From positions 620,001-684,000 of the forward strand of contig JAALGY010000035.1 of assembly GCA_032358165.1 (NCBI GenBank): DNA of 64,000 nt, written 5' to 3'. This stretch comes from Diplosphaera chodatii. Lineage: Eukaryota; Chlorophyta; Trebouxiophyceae; Prasiolales; Stichococcaceae. The notes below the pieces were generated by a model. It was given only the letters and a program-made list of their open reading frames with translations, searched no databases and was not told the origin of the DNA. How positions within the stretch are numbered: the first letter of the stretch is position 1; each line of letters begins with the position of its first letter. The position numbers were made by a program, and so were the translations under genes. Shown piece after piece: positions 35,300 to 47,836 of this stretch.

Positions 35300-38200
35300 A
35301 TGGGTGCGGTTGATATGCCAGGCAAGACGGCGTCCGATGAGCGGCTCCGACAGCTTGTCGACGCCAGCTCACGCGTCGTGCTGGGCAACACGCACGTTGA
35401 GCCAACAGAGGACATGGTAGCTGAGCGCCGCCGCGCATCCATCGATTCAGAGGCGTTGGCGGTCTTTATGAACGGCGGCGCCGCCAAGCTGCAGCGCAAG
35501 TGCGTGGCAGATCCTGCTAGCTGTCCCGCCATCCATCTCTGCCGGCGTTGCATATCACATGGATGTTCTCGCATGCATGTCGCCAACACCAGGCAAGTCT
35601 GTGCCCCAATGGCAACTGGATCCTGGTAATTTCACTACAGACGGGAGCTGGCGGAGTTCCTGGCGACCAAGCCATGGGCGGACAAGAAGCGGCGCTACTT
35701 CCTAACGCGTCCGGAGGAGTATAGGGACGGCCTCAAGGCTGCCCTCGGCATCTGGTGCGCTGCGATGACAGCATTGCGCAGCTCTATACAACTGCTGCTT
35801 ACAGCCAGGCATCAACCGCGCGCTGTCCGCTTGCAGCAGATGCGAAGTGCCAGGCTTTGGTGTGCACAGGGATGCAATGCAGGAAGGGAACATGAGCATG
35901 GCTGACGGCATGATGATGCGGTCGCTGGTCAACTTTCCTGGTGGCCTGGAGTTGCACATTGGGGTATGCATCGAACAGAGCAGGGCTCACTGATCGTTTG
36001 TGTAGCACAGCATTTTATACATGGCAAGATCCCATTTATTGTACTGGCTGCACCCTCCCCGATGGTTGCGGCATGACATGCAGATGTGGATCCCATCGCT
36101 ACTGGGCCAGGCCAGCGAGGAGCAGCAGCAGCGCTGGCTGCCACCCTCCCAGCGTTTGGAGGTAGAACTTGGCGACTGCCGGGGATTTTCTGCAGTTGAG
36201 GGTGACTTGCTAGATCTGCAACAGTCAGCTGCCGGGCCTATGTCAACAAGTGATGATGACTGCTATGCATGCAGGTGATTGGCACATATGCACAGACAGA
36301 GCTGGGGCATGGCACATTCGTGCGCGGGCTGGAGACGACAGCGACCTACGACCCTGACACCCAGCAGTTTGTCATCCACTCGCCGACGCTCAGCAGCACC
36401 AAGTGGTGGCCTGGCGGTGAGGGATCACAGTGCCGTTCCGATACTGGCAGTGTCAAGCAAGGCTCCGCACTGTGTTGACAGCAGACCAGCGCCAATGCAC
36501 ATGTGCCATGCACAGGTCTGGGCAAGACGGCGACACATGTGATGTGCATGGCTCGCCTGTTCATCAGCGGCAAGGTGCACACCCATGTCATAACTTGGCT
36601 GCCTGCAGGCCAGTCGTGATAACTCTCAGATACGTGTTTGTTCAACCATACACATAAATACACATAAAAACGACGGATGCTATGTGCAGGACCACGGGCC
36701 ACACGGCTTCATAATTCAGATCCGGTCGCTGGCGACGCACCAGCCGCTGCCGGGCGTCACAGTTGGCGACATTGGGCCAAAGTTCGGCTACAATGGCGTC
36801 GACAATGGGTTCCTGCGGTTCAACTACGTGTGCATACGTGAGTTGTTGGTCCTGCGAACGACCTCATGAAGCAGTGGTAGTGCCAGATTGCCAGCTAAGC
36901 ACGGTGCACCATCTCTCCTGCCTGTCTGTATTACAGGAGAGTCTGCTGTCTCCTAGTAGCGGTGGGCTGTGGGCATGACACTGAGGTTGTGCATTCGTTA
37001 CCCATCGCAGCGCGCGACAACATGCTGATGCGGTTTGCCAAGGTCACGCCGGAGGGCAAGTACGTCCCGCCGCCGCCCGCAAACAGCAAGGCCTCCTTCT
37101 CCACCATGGTGTACGTGCGGGCGACCATCGTCGAGGATGCTGGCGAGTACCTGGCGCGCGCCGTGACCATCGCTGTGAGTCATTTCTGGAAATGTGTTGC
37201 TCTGTATGCTGTAGTATAGTGACGATGACAGCTTTTGTGTTGTTCAGCAACAGTGGCAGAAACAGTGGCAGTATGAGGCGATGCCCGGCTTGAGCCTCTG
37301 CCACAGTGAGAGTTGTCACAGTTGCCCAGAATCGACCTCAGCTGCAGAAGCCGTAGCCCCGACATGTGCACGTGCAGACGCGGTACACGGCTGTGCGGCG
37401 GCAAACAGCGCCGGCGCCGGGCGCGAAGGAGACGCAGGTGCTGGACTACCAGAATGTGGCGTCGGACCTGCTGCCCACGCTGGCCGCAGCCTATGCGCTC
37501 AAGTTTATGGGCCAGGTGCGCGGGTGCCCTACGATGTTGTGTGCATATGTCCAGTGTCTGGTTGTAGGCTGTCAGACACTCTGCCGTGATGGCTTGCATA
37601 GTGCGTCGTAGTCGCAGGTGCATATGCGGTGTTTGTCAGCAATGTGTATCGACATCATCGGCCTGTTCCTGCTCTCTTCTATAAGGGCGCAATGGCAGAC
37701 TACCGCAAGTTCGAGGAGGGGCGCGACCAGGGCGACTTCTCGCTGCTGCCCGAGCTGCATGCCTCGCTGTCGTGCCTCAAGGTGCGCCTGGCTGCAGCAT
37801 CCCCTCAGAGGCACAGAGCTGTACACCAACAGCATGCAGCCCTCACTGAACCGAGGATCGAACAGCTGAAGCTGTGCTGCATGATGCATGGGCAATATCA
37901 GTGCAGCCGGAAATTGCATGCTGTCGGTCAAGCAGTCGGCAGTCTTACTGCAGGGTGGTGCACCCGACAACCTTCTGTCTTGCAAGGTTTGTGGGTTACT
38001 CTTTGCAGGCGCTGTGCACCTGGATCACGTGTGAGGGCATCGAGCGCTGCCGCTTCCTGTGCGGCGGCCACGGCTACAGCCTGCTGTCGGGGCTGCCAAC
38101 AATCTATGCCAGCTATGTGCAGAACGCGACCTGGGAGGGCGACAACAATGTGTTGTGCCTTCAGGTGCCTGAATATGTATGGTCGCTGTGAGGCTGATTT

Positions 38201-39924
38201 GGTTGCACATGCTAGGGTGCTGTTGGTAGCAGTGCTGTCGTGACCCTATCTGCAAGGCCCTATCCATCAGGCAACAATTGCATCAAGTGATGCAACCTGC
38301 ACGATGTGCTGCTGCAGACGGCCCGGTACCTGCTCAAGGCACTGGCGGTGGTTGCAAAGGGGCAGAAGCTTGCCGGCGGGGCAGCCTACCTGGTGGATGT
38401 CAAGGCGGAAGCTGGGCGGCGGTGTAGTGTCACGTCACCGCAGGGCTGGCTGGACCCCCAGGCGCAGCTGGCAGCCCTCAGGTGAGCAAAGTTGTTTCAG
38501 ACTCAGTTCCTGCCGGTAGGCTGTATGCCCACGCCCGGCGTGCACGTCAGCAGGTCGCCTGTGCTGCGCTGCTGTAGACAGCCACGAGCCGGACGTTCTG
38601 CAGGCACCGCGCCTCGAGGCTCGCCAGGGAGGCGGCGCAGACGCTCGCGGACGCGAGCGGCGGCAAGCCGGCGTTCGAGGGCGCGGCCTGGAACAGCTGC
38701 ACCTCCGACATGGTGCGCCTCACTGAGCGTGCAACAAAACCCATGCATGCGACGCAACATCGACCTATGACCTAGGATAGCGTGGATCACTTGATGTCTA
38801 TCCCCACTTGTGTGTAACCCCCTTCGTACAGGTGCGTGCCGCCAAGGCGCACGCTTACCTGATGCTGCAGACCAACTACTTCGACCGCGTCCAGGGTCTT
38901 CAGCAGCAGGTGGGTGCGATTTGGGGGTAGCTGCTGTTACACACAGTTCTCGTCTGTATACAGCCTGTCTGATAGAAGCTGAGAGGCCAGGTGGCGATCA
39001 CAGCTATCACAGCTAGTTGGATGTAGAGGTGGTGGGAAGAAGCTTCAGCACACTTGCTCCATGACACGCAGGGCGACTTGCCAGGTGGCACAGCGGCTGT
39101 GCTTCTGCAGCTGGCACAGATGTTTGGCGTCAATACCATCGATAAGCAGCTGGGTGACTTCTTGGAGGACGGCTACATGTCAGGTAATCAGCAATTGCCA
39201 AAGCAGACAATCGATGCTATTAAAGCATGCATTTATGCTGCTATCTGACACGTTGCTGTCCCGGCACGAGCAAGGCAACCCCTCCGTGAACCATATGTGA
39301 TACAAAGCCTATTGTCGTGCTGCTCATTTGTCGTTTAGGGCAACTCGGGAACAATGACAGAGCTGCCCGCAAGTACTGCTGCACAGCCTTGTGCAGCACT
39401 TTTGGCGTCATGTTGCAACCTTCAGAGGATGTCCCTGCTTGAACTGCCTGCAGAACAGCAGGCCAAGTGGGCACGGCAGGCGCTGTATGAGACAGTCAAG
39501 GCGGTGCGGCCCAACGCTGTGGCTCTGGTCGATGGCTTTGGCTTCACAGACTATCTGCTCAATAGCGCGCTCGGCCGCAGCGACGGCGACGTCTACAGGT
39601 TGGCTGCTCAATTCCACCTTGCTTGCAGCATGCAAACCTCCTGCGCAAGGGTTTCCAGGGAATAGCATGCTCGGGAAAGCTGCTGCTGTGACACATCACA
39701 AGTGGCCTACCTGAAGTAGTTACCGCATGCTGATTGCGTGTTGCATGTCGTGGACGTCTTCACAATTGTCTGTCGTGAGGGACGTGCTCCCTACTGTGTG
39801 CTTGATTCACATACGCAGGGCACTTTTGGAGATGGCGCAGTCATCACCGCTGAACGACAGCCAGGAGGGGCCTGGCTGGGAGGGTGTGCTGCAGCCTCGG
39901 CTTGCGCCGCATGCCAAGCTTTGA
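35300..39924 (+). CDS. ACX: Peroxisomal acyl-CoA oxidase
   Basis: Carries out the first, FAD-dependent step of peroxisomal beta-oxidation, making trans-2-enoyl-CoA and hydrogen peroxide. The ATG at 35300 (MGAVDMPGK) opens the first exon. Diagnostic blocks follow in family order: [18 protein letters not shown], the flavin-site region [74 protein letters not shown], and TWEGDN with the catalytic Glu. The C-terminal oxidase domain holds [20 protein letters not shown] and [19 protein letters not shown]. The last three residues are AKL, a type 1 peroxisomal targeting signal. Length and block order match plant long-chain enzymes. Several exon joins are inferred from homology only. Confidence 0.94.
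36648..36667. repeat. 10-bp direct tandem repeat
   Basis: ATACACATAA twice in a row in an AT-rich intron of the acyl-CoA oxidase gene. Confidence 0.85.
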
Positions 39925-40306
39925 ACAAAGTCTGCGCAGCGGGGTTCAATTTAGCGTCTGCAGGGGGATTTCTAGGGTGAACTCTGCCACAGGGCGCCAG
40001 GAGCCTGAAGTGGGTGTGCAACAGGCCCAGATTCAGCAATTGTTTGCATCCATTTTGGTCCAGGATGTCGCTTGCTTTGTTGAAGTGACTGCAGCTCCTC
40101 GCTCGCGGACTCCGCCTAGGTTGCCACTCTGTTGAACGTGGTTGTGCTACTATCAAAGATGTTAGGGGCAGAGCGGCGGCTTCGCGGCAGCTAGGCAAGC
40201 TGTGATACATCTTGTACGGTAACATGTACTGCAAGTCTGTGTTTTAGAGCGACATCCACTTGATGATGGCCATTTTGATGTGTGTGACACGCTCGTCGCC
40301 CTGTCA
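39925..40306. other. Intergenic region, acyl-CoA oxidase to fructosamine kinase
   Basis: About 380 bp in tandem orientation: 3' UTR of the oxidase and promoter of the kinase gene. Nothing notable seen. Confidence 0.4.
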
Positions 40307-42469
40307 ATGATGCAGAGATACTCAGGCTTTCCCAGTGGAACCTTGATCCCCAAGTGTGCTAGCTTCCAGGCATCACTGTCACATGCATTCAGATCAAATT
40401 CAGCCAGAAGTCTGGTCCAGCTCCAGACTTGCCGACGGCAGCGGCATACGCGATCAGCAGAAAGATTAATGACCTCAGCGTGAGCTTATCCTGGATCATT
40501 CGCGGATCCTGCATGGTTGCCATGTAAGGCATCGGCTGCGGCTTCTGTAACCTGTGCAGTGCGTGCCACACACAGAGCAAAGGATGCTATCGCGGAGTGG
40601 ATTGAGGCAGATGTACCGGAGGCAGGCAAGGTCACAAACATCAGCGGTCGTGGGTCGTCCGGATGGGCGACGTTTTCTCGATATGACACCGATGGCGGGA
40701 TGTCATTTTTTGTAAAGCAGGTGGGTGCGACAATCTCAGCCATTTGTGAGTTTGTAACGCCTTGTTGCATGGTTCAGACCTGTCGTATTTGGAAGCAGCG
40801 TGGCTTGCTGAGCAACTGCTGGATCTGCAGGCCAAGGGTCGAGACGATGGCATGTTCAAGGGGGAGGCATTGGGGCTGCGAGCCATGTACGGTGAGGTAT
40901 CTGCGGTGACAGCTGCGACACACACACCAATGTGACAGTTGCGACGCAGACGGTTTCGCACCTAGCAACGAACTGCATCTGTGGTGCTGATGCAGACACG
41001 CACGCATTGAGGATACCTCGAGTTTATTACTACGGCAGCTTGTCGTCCAATCCGGGGGGCGGCACATCCATCATCATGGAGCACCTGGACTTCAGCAGCG
41101 GCAGCGACCAGGGGGCGCTGGGCACACAGCTCGCCCGCATGCATCTAGCTGAGCTGAAGGTATTGGGGTACACGATATCATGCTGGTGACTGCTCACGCC
41201 TTGACAGCTGCTGACCTGCTGAAGAAAGCTATAGACACTTGGACTACATCACTTGGAAGGCAGCGTGTGCCTTTTGAATACAGCGGAATTGCTGCGTCCT
41301 CAGAGGACGGCATGCATCTGCGATTCAACAACATGGTAGACTTGCAAAGAGGCGCTGCAACCAGATGCGTCTGTGTGCCACAGGACCCTGACGCCGCCAG
41401 CGGCAAGTTCGGCTTCCCAGTCGACAACACCATTGGCGGCACGCCACAGGCCAATGGCTGGATGGACAATTGGGTGAGTCGCCAGCGCTCCTCACTTCCC
41501 CACCTGACGCTGCTCGACCGCACCTGGGATCCCGTGCAGCCGTGCCTGATGCACGTTGGCGATTGCTCAGGTTGACTTCTACCGGGAGCGGCGCTTGCGG
41601 CCCATGCTGGGGTATGCCAATGACTCGGAGATGAACCGGCTGGGCGACATCCTGATGCGCAACCTGGACTCGTTATTTGACGGCATCGAGGTATGCGCCA
41701 CAGCAAAATCAGAACTCACATGGTGCCGTCGCTGTGCAAGCCGGACAATTGGCCGGACAATTGCACAGCGTGGCCAGTCGAGCATTGCTGTGGCATGATG
41801 CTGCAGGTGAAGCCATCTGTACTGCATGGCGACCTGTGGTCCGGCAACATTGGTTCAGCAGATGGGCAGCCTACAGTGTATGACCCTGCAGTTTACTATG
41901 GCCACCACGAGGTACCGCCTTGGTCTGTCACATCCCTCTCGAGCCACGCCTGTGCAGTAAACTGCTTACGGTACGTGCTCAGTGAATAGAGTCACTCGTT
42001 GTTCCCAGTGACGTGACTTGCACGTGTGTGCGGCCAGGCTGAGTTTGGCATGTCCTGGTGCGCGGGCTTTGGCAACTCCTTTTGGTCAGCATACCATGAA
42101 CTCATCCCACGCGCACAAGGTCAGAACTTTCTGATCGAGCATATGAAGCTTCCATGCGTGCTCTCGCAGTTCCTGGTGGATGAAGACATGCAACCTGCAT
42201 AAGTGTATGCTGTCACCGAACAGGGTTTGAGGAGCGGGCAAAGCTGTACCGGTTTTACCATTTGGCCAACCACTATGTGCGCACGCCAAGAGTGCAACAG
42301 TCACGAGAAGCAACACAGCCTGCATATAGCACTGGTTACGGCTGCCTCAGTTCTCGCTGTCCAAAATATCGATGGCTGATGGCCTGCCTCTGCGCAGGTT
42401 TTGTTTGGAGGTGGCTACCGGAGCAGCGCGATGTCAGAATTGAGCAGTTTGACCCGAGATCTGAAGTAA
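40307..42469 (+). CDS. FN3K: Fructosamine-3-kinase family protein with N-terminal presequence
   Basis: Phosphorylates sugar adducts on glycated proteins so that they fall apart. Ten exons (40307-40479, 40576-40724, 40778-40891, 40996-41159, 41384-41473, 41571-41690, 41807-41911, 42038-42119, 42224-42276, 42398-42469) join to 373 codons with matching phases. The first exon encodes about 57 residues rich in Ser, Arg and Gln without acids (MMQRYSGFPSG...SLVQLQTCRRQRHTRSAER), which looks like a plastid or mitochondrial presequence. The kinase follows: GWATFSRYDTDGGMSFFVKQ, FKGEALGLRAM, IPRVYYYGSL, IIMEHLDF, the catalytic loop VLHGDLWSGNIG, the metal-binding DPA in VYDPAVYYGHHE, EFGMSWCAGFG and the terminal GGGYRSSAM. 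Confidence 0.93.
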
Positions 42470-42991
42470 TATCGAGAGCCGTTCGGGAGCAAGTAGCGTG
42501 TTCATAAGAACTGCATGCATTTCCACTCTTACATTGCACACCAGCAGATCAAAGTCTGCACGCAGCTACAAGCACAGGTTCCGGTATGCACATAGGGATA
42601 ATTGCAAGCTAGGCCAGTCCGCCGTTTTGGCGCTTCGTTTCGGCACAATACTTTACAGTAGTATGACACGCAACTCTCCTGCGAACACATGTACATGGTC
42701 TTGGTTGACGGCTCACTTGTGCCGCTTCACCTGTGTTGCTGGTTGCATTGGTTGCACCCCTTGTGTGTGTGTATTCAGTTCTGAACTTTATTTCTGATGG
42801 TGCCAGCCTGCCAGGTGATTAGTCGTCACCATGGTGGCATGGTTTGATGAAGACACAGCATCTGGCCAAAGCAACAGCCGCCGCTCACCTGTAGACATTC
42901 GATCGCTCTCTGTGCAGCGTGAGGTGACAAAACCGGCCTGAACCTGGCACCAGCGCTGGTCCTTTGGAAAAGCACTCCGGGCCCTGGCGCA
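42470..42991. other. Intergenic region, fructosamine kinase to F-box-like gene
   Basis: About 520 bp; 3' UTR and promoter in tandem. Antisense ORFs overlap the next gene but lack family features. Confidence 0.4.
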
Positions 42992-44256
42992 ATGCAGTGC
43001 ACCCGCATCGCACTTGCGGGTCGCAACACGCCTCCAAAGCGCAGGAAGACACGTGCGGCTTTCAATGTCGAGCATCCGGCAGCCAATGCTATCGAAAGCC
43101 CGCACATGAAATGCACAGAAGAGTCTGCAATCATGGCGCTCAACCCTGATGCCCTGCGGCTGATCTTCCTGCAGCTACAAAAGGTGTCTGGGCCACTCTG
43201 CATATCAGCCTGCAGCCGAATCAATGATGTGGGTGCGTGGCAACATGTGACTGGCTGAAGTCGCTGCACACAGGCGCGGGACATCGGCAGCATTGCGCAA
43301 GTGTCCACAGCAAGGCGGTGCATCGTGTCCGACTCGCCAGAGCTGTATGACAGGCCTCTGCGGGCCGAGCTCGGTGCAGATGAAGTGACCGAGGCCCACT
43401 GCACACTGAGTAGTCAAGGCAGCGCACCTCTATCAGACACCAGGGTGTTGTACATCAGTTGTCGGCTGCGGCGCATCCAGCTGCAGCTCGACGGGTATAT
43501 CGTTGTTGTGCCATCGATGGCTGCAACAGGCTTCGTGCTGGTGTACCTGACATCTCAAGCCCAACCTCTGACCATCCATCGTCTTTTGCTGCAGAGCGAT
43601 GCGCGTGTTAGAGACCAACCCCATTGCGCACCAGCAGGCAACTTTGAAGGAATATGCTCACATGCTTAGGCAAACGGACAGAACGCTGCGTGGGAAGCAG
43701 GTGTGCCTCTTGCACTAGTGCTCATGCCTGCAGCAGAAGCAGAAGTGGACTGCAGTGCCGACTGTCAGCATGACTGATGATGGTGCACAACTGTGACAGG
43801 CGGCCTATGATGCAGTGGCGCACATCCAGCAGCCGGACCAAGTGCTCCTCAGGCTTCAAGTTGAGTTGCGGCTATGGAAGCGGCACCAGTCCCGGTGCCG
43901 GGTGCGGATGTGTCTTGTTTTTGGCTTGAAGGAAGGCATCGTCCATTCACTGTCCACGGCTACTGCCAGGATATTGACACTGGCTGGCCTCAACCCTGGG
44001 GCCTGGGGCCTTCAAACATATCAGCAGTGTAAACTGATGGCTCATGCAGATGAAAGTCGCGAAGCGTGAGTCAGCAGTCAAGCTGTGGGAAGCCGAGAGA
44101 CAGTCAACTGCGGAGCACATTGATACCCTGAGCCAACAGCAGCTGCAGCTGAGCGGGGCGCTTAGTCGGGCGAGATTGCTGGCCGCAAGGGCTGCATGTG
44201 TGCAGGGTGCTGCTGCAGCGGCGCACTCCAGGTGTCGTGACAGCGCGCCTATGTAA
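42992..44256 (+). CDS. F-box-like protein with C-terminal coiled coil
   Basis: Exon 1 (42992-43183) ends with LNPDALRLIFLQLQK, and the next begins at 43274 with ARDIGSIAQVSTARRCIVSD and SPELYDR; together they resemble an F-box (hydrophobic helix, then a D-I-x-S-x-A-x-V-S turn and a conserved SD-PELY). Later pieces are RVLETNPIAHQQATLKEYAH, AHIQQPDQVLLRLQVELRLW and a coiled coil (KRESAVKLWEAERQSTAEHI, then LSQQQLQLSGALSRARLLAA) ending at the stop at 44256. An F-box would link the protein to SCF ubiquitin ligases through SKP1. The F-box match is moderate and the join near 43350 is unclear (it may use a GC donor). An N-terminal basic stretch (NTPPKRRKTR) could be a nuclear signal. Confidence 0.6.
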
Positions 44257-44702
44257 AAACTTCGGTCTACACAGATCGATGCCGGTTGCTAGGCTTCAGC
44301 CAAGGTATGTGCGGATTGCTACAAGCCTGACATAGCAGATGAGCCGTGGTGCCAGGGGGTGGTCGTAAGAACTCAGGGTTGTCCCCAAAGATATGCAGAG
44401 CCATCAATCAAACCAGGCAGCGATCAGTCTCGAAGTCAAGGTTGTCACCAGAGTCGGCTGCCGGTGCTTTGCTAGGCACACAAACCGATTGAATGCCTGC
44501 GCATCAAGTTGTGCAACACTGAAAGAAACCCGAGCTCGAGCCAGGATGTTATCTGACGTATTCCAAGCCTTCGCAGAGCTCAGCTATTCCTTGGCAAAGT
44601 ATGTCTTGCCCGACATTTTCTTGCATGACATATGGTGCAGCCCTGTGCCAACGTCGACCCTCAACCTTGGGTATTCCCCGTGGAGACAGGCGTCGTCAGG
44701 AG
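44257..44702. other. Convergent intergenic region
   Basis: Between the stops of the F-box-like gene (+) and the BAR-like gene (-). It should hold both 3' UTRs; no coding signal seen. Confidence 0.4.
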
Positions 44703-47700
44703 TCAGACTGGGTGCTCGACCACCGATGCCTCGCTGTTCTCGCTGACCCTGCGGCTGTGGTTGCCGTTCGCGGCAGCACGCGGCAGCCCGGGACTGCTGC
44801 TGGCCTTGTAGCTCGAGTCTCGCACCGGCAGGCGCGCCGGCAACTTGGCAGGCCGAGTGTAGCCCGTGTTTGGGGGTCCGTCTGGGGATGGCGCGGAGTC
44901 AGTGCGCAGCATGTACGCGCCCACTGGCAAGTCATCGTGGGCGTTGTCGGCAGAGTAGGACGGGCCGTGGCTGCGCGGGGGCGACCACTCCTGCGGTGCG
45001 GGGGCGCTGGGAGCGAAGTCACCGTAGCGGTGCTGCGGCGGCTGCGGCTGCTGCTGCGGCACAGGCGACGCTCGGCCCTGCTGGGGGCTTGTCACGGGGG
45101 ACTGCTCCCCGTAGCGGTGCGCCGCCGGCGCGGGCGGCTGCCACGGCTGCTGCTGGGGGGACGCCGCGCCGGGGGTGGAGGCCGCGCCCGGGGACGCGGC
45201 CTCCTGCATGTGCAGCCTGTGCAGCGGCAGGTCCACCGCGGCGATCGCCGGGCCCGGGGCCGCGGGGCCGGCCGCCGCGGGCCTCCCTGCAGCGGCCGCG
45301 GCGGCCCGCTCCTCCCGCTGCTGCATGCGCATCCACTCCAGCTCCTGGTCCGCGGCGGTCCTGCCGGCGGGCGGCGCCGGGCCGGCGGCGGCGTACGTCC
45401 GGCCGGAGGCGAAGGACCCGCCGTGGCTGCTGGTGGCGGGGGAGCCGGCGGCGGCAGGACCCACCGGGGACGCCGGCCCCGCGCTGTTCCTCATCCGGCT
45501 GGTCTGCGGGGACATGGCGTGGCTGGACCCTGAGGCGGCCGGCTGCGCCCCCCCTGTGACCTGCACAAACCAGCACCTTGCTCAGCATGCTGCACAGCTG
45601 CATGGCTTGAACACGTCACGCGACCAGCACTGCTGATCTCGTGTAGTCGTCCAATCTGCCGTGCAAACTGCCCCTTGTGGTTTTGCCTAGCACGCCTCCT
45701 GTGAGCCATGCCGACCTGCGCGCCGCCGTTGAGCGCGGCGTACTGCTGCGCCACGGCACCAAAGGCGGCCGACAGCGAGTGCATGGCCGCCGAGAAGAAG
45801 TCCTGCGCCCCGCGCGCGTCCGCCGCCAGCTGGACCGCCTTATGGTATGTTTGCTCCTCCAGCTCCAGGTACTTGCCCCACCGCTCTGCAACCAACAGAC
45901 GCAGCGTCAGCACACCTGCGATGCCCCGGAGCAAGGGCCGCAAACACTTCACGGCACGCTCAAGTGGACAACCAACGTGGATGTGGGACGAGCTGGGCAA
46001 CTGGCAGCGAGAGCAACGCGCGGCTCCTCTCAGCGTGCTTGCAAGCAGCAGGCCGAGATGCAGGCATTTGCTGCGCACCTTGCCGCAGGGCTTCCTTCTC
46101 TGTGATGCCGCCGTCGAGCGCCGCCGCTGCCTCCTTCCCCTTCTTGCTCGCCACCTTCTGCTGATATGCCTGTGCATGGGTGAAGGTCTCAGCGCTCGTG
46201 TGCCAAGCATTGTTGTCCAACATGTACACTGGTCAAACACTGGAAGGCAGGCATACGCCAGCACCAGATCGATGACGGCAGGCTGACCTGTGCCTTGATC
46301 AATTCCCCGCACGCCTGCTCATAGTGCTTCCGAGACGCTTCCAGTGGCACCATTGCCACCTGTCACACGGCAGCAGGTGTAGTGGGCGCAACTCCAAACG
46401 GGGCAAAAGCGAAGTGCAAGCCGTCGGATCAGCACACACACCTTGAGCTCGCCGTAGCGCTTGTGCCAGGCGTCCAGCGGCGCATGTGTTTGTGTCTGGA
46501 TGCGCGCAGTCATCTCCTGTGGGCATTGACAGGCAAACACATGATTGACATACCAAGCACTGTCGCCCGAATGTGTTGCACTCCCCCTGATCATGGAATG
46601 CGACACAGCAGCTCTCGGCAGCTCGGCCTTGGGATAGACACCTTAGTTGCTTCTGCACTCGCGTATGTTGCGGGCGCGGTGGCTGGTGCGGGCATTGAGG
46701 CAACCTCCTGTGGCAGGTGCCCGTCGTTGCTGCCCAACGAGGTGTGCTGCCACACCTTCACAGACAGACAGGGCGCAGCTTCAGCGCCGAACGTGGTATG
46801 CGTGTCTCTAGCACACATGCATGTGGCGCAAAGCTGCATGCGGCGCACCCGCGGGTAGGCGTGCAACGTGACATCCAACATCGTCGTCAGCTCTGCGCTC
46901 CAGCATGTCTCAGTCAGTCAGTCCTTTGCGTCCTGACGTGAGGCAAGGTCAGCGGGTGCATGTCAGTTCAAGGCAAGGCAGGCAAGCAGCTGGATCAACA
47001 CACGGTGCGTGGACGCCTCGAAGCCGCGCAGCTGGGTGTCCGCCTTCACAAGCTGGCGCTTCCATATCTGTAGCTCGCCATACGTCCGCGCCATCCTCTG
47101 CCCAGGCTCCGTCGTCGATGCTGCAAGCAAGCATGCATCCCATTTCAGCATGCACACTTCGCCGCGCGGTGCGGATGGGTAAACCGTGCATACCAATGCC
47201 AATCATGCGGGTTCATTCACCTCCGCCCATGCTGAACTTCATGTTTGCGTCTTCTGCAGGCTGGCTCCAACCCCTTGCACGCGAGATTGAGGTTGGGTTG
47301 CAAGGATTATGTGCGCCGAGAGCCCCTTAAACAGCAGGATGGCGCGCAGAACGACAGCTGCAATCAGAGCAGGAGCCTTGAAAGCGGGATCTGCCGTCTG
47401 CTCTGCTGGGCGATCTGCGCACCGGTTACGTGGTTGCGCAGCGATCTAGGGCTTACCTCAGATGGTGCAAGGCTTCACCAGATCCGCAGCAGCTCATGGT
47501 AGTTGTCAAGGGGATGTGGGGCGGGGGCCCGTCGAGGGTAGCATGCATGCTACCCTGTGTTCGTCTGCAGCAGGCTGCGCAAGGTCCACGCAAGAGCATG
47601 TGACAAAGGATGCCCAGCTCAGAAGGTGTAAAGCGCGGTGTCAGTCTTGTCGATCCACGGTTGCTAGCAAAGTTCTCTACCGCACTCAACAACACAGCAT

Positions 47701-47707
47701 CTGCCAT
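44703..47707 (-). CDS. BAR-like coiled-coil protein with long Pro/Gln/Ala-rich tail
   Basis: Helical pieces in order are EDANMKFSMGGG, ASTTEPGQRMARTYGELQIW, KRQLVKADTQLRGFEASTHR, MTARIQTQTHAPLDAWHKRY, VAMVPLEASRKHYEQACGEL, ASKKGKEAAAALDGGITEKE, AERWGKYLELEEQTYHKAVQ and AAMHSLSAAFGAVAQQYAAL. The length, the charged heptads and the DAWHKRYGEL motif suggest a BAR domain, which binds curved membranes. The final exon (from about 45560 to the stop at 44703) encodes some 285 residues of Pro, Gln, Ala and Gly, probably disordered, with no SH3 or PH domain seen. The start is uncertain: ATG 47707 (MADAVLLSAVENFASNRG) can be spliced in phase to the EDANMK exon, but an upstream exon may be wrong or missing. 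Confidence 0.6.
47535..47556. repeat. 22-bp perfect palindrome
   Basis: AGGGTAGCATG is followed directly by its exact reverse complement, with no spacer. It contains the GCATGC core that recurs in introns here. It overlaps the putative first donor (G|GTAGCATG) of the BAR-like gene. Confidence 0.9.
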
Positions 47708-47836
47708 GCAATGCACTGTGATACATGACGAGGGTGCACTCGATATGCAGAATCACTGCTGGCAACTGTCCAAACGCCTCTCTTTCCTATACCCTGTCAC
47801 GAGCTTCACACCCCTGTTGCCACCTGCCATCCATTA

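Noticed and set aside
34855..35313. 152-aa plus-strand ORF before acyl-CoA oxidase
   Set aside because: No family features, opens with a non-conserved segment and overlaps the oxidase start in another frame.
42826..43404. 192-aa minus-strand ORF
   Set aside because: Antisense to the F-box-like gene and composed of Ser/Cys/Arg shadows without a family match.
44601..45533. 310-aa plus-strand ORF
   Set aside because: Antisense to the Pro/Gln/Ala-rich last exon of the BAR-like gene. GC-rich codons on one strand leave a long open frame on the other; the Arg/Gly-rich product has no family features.
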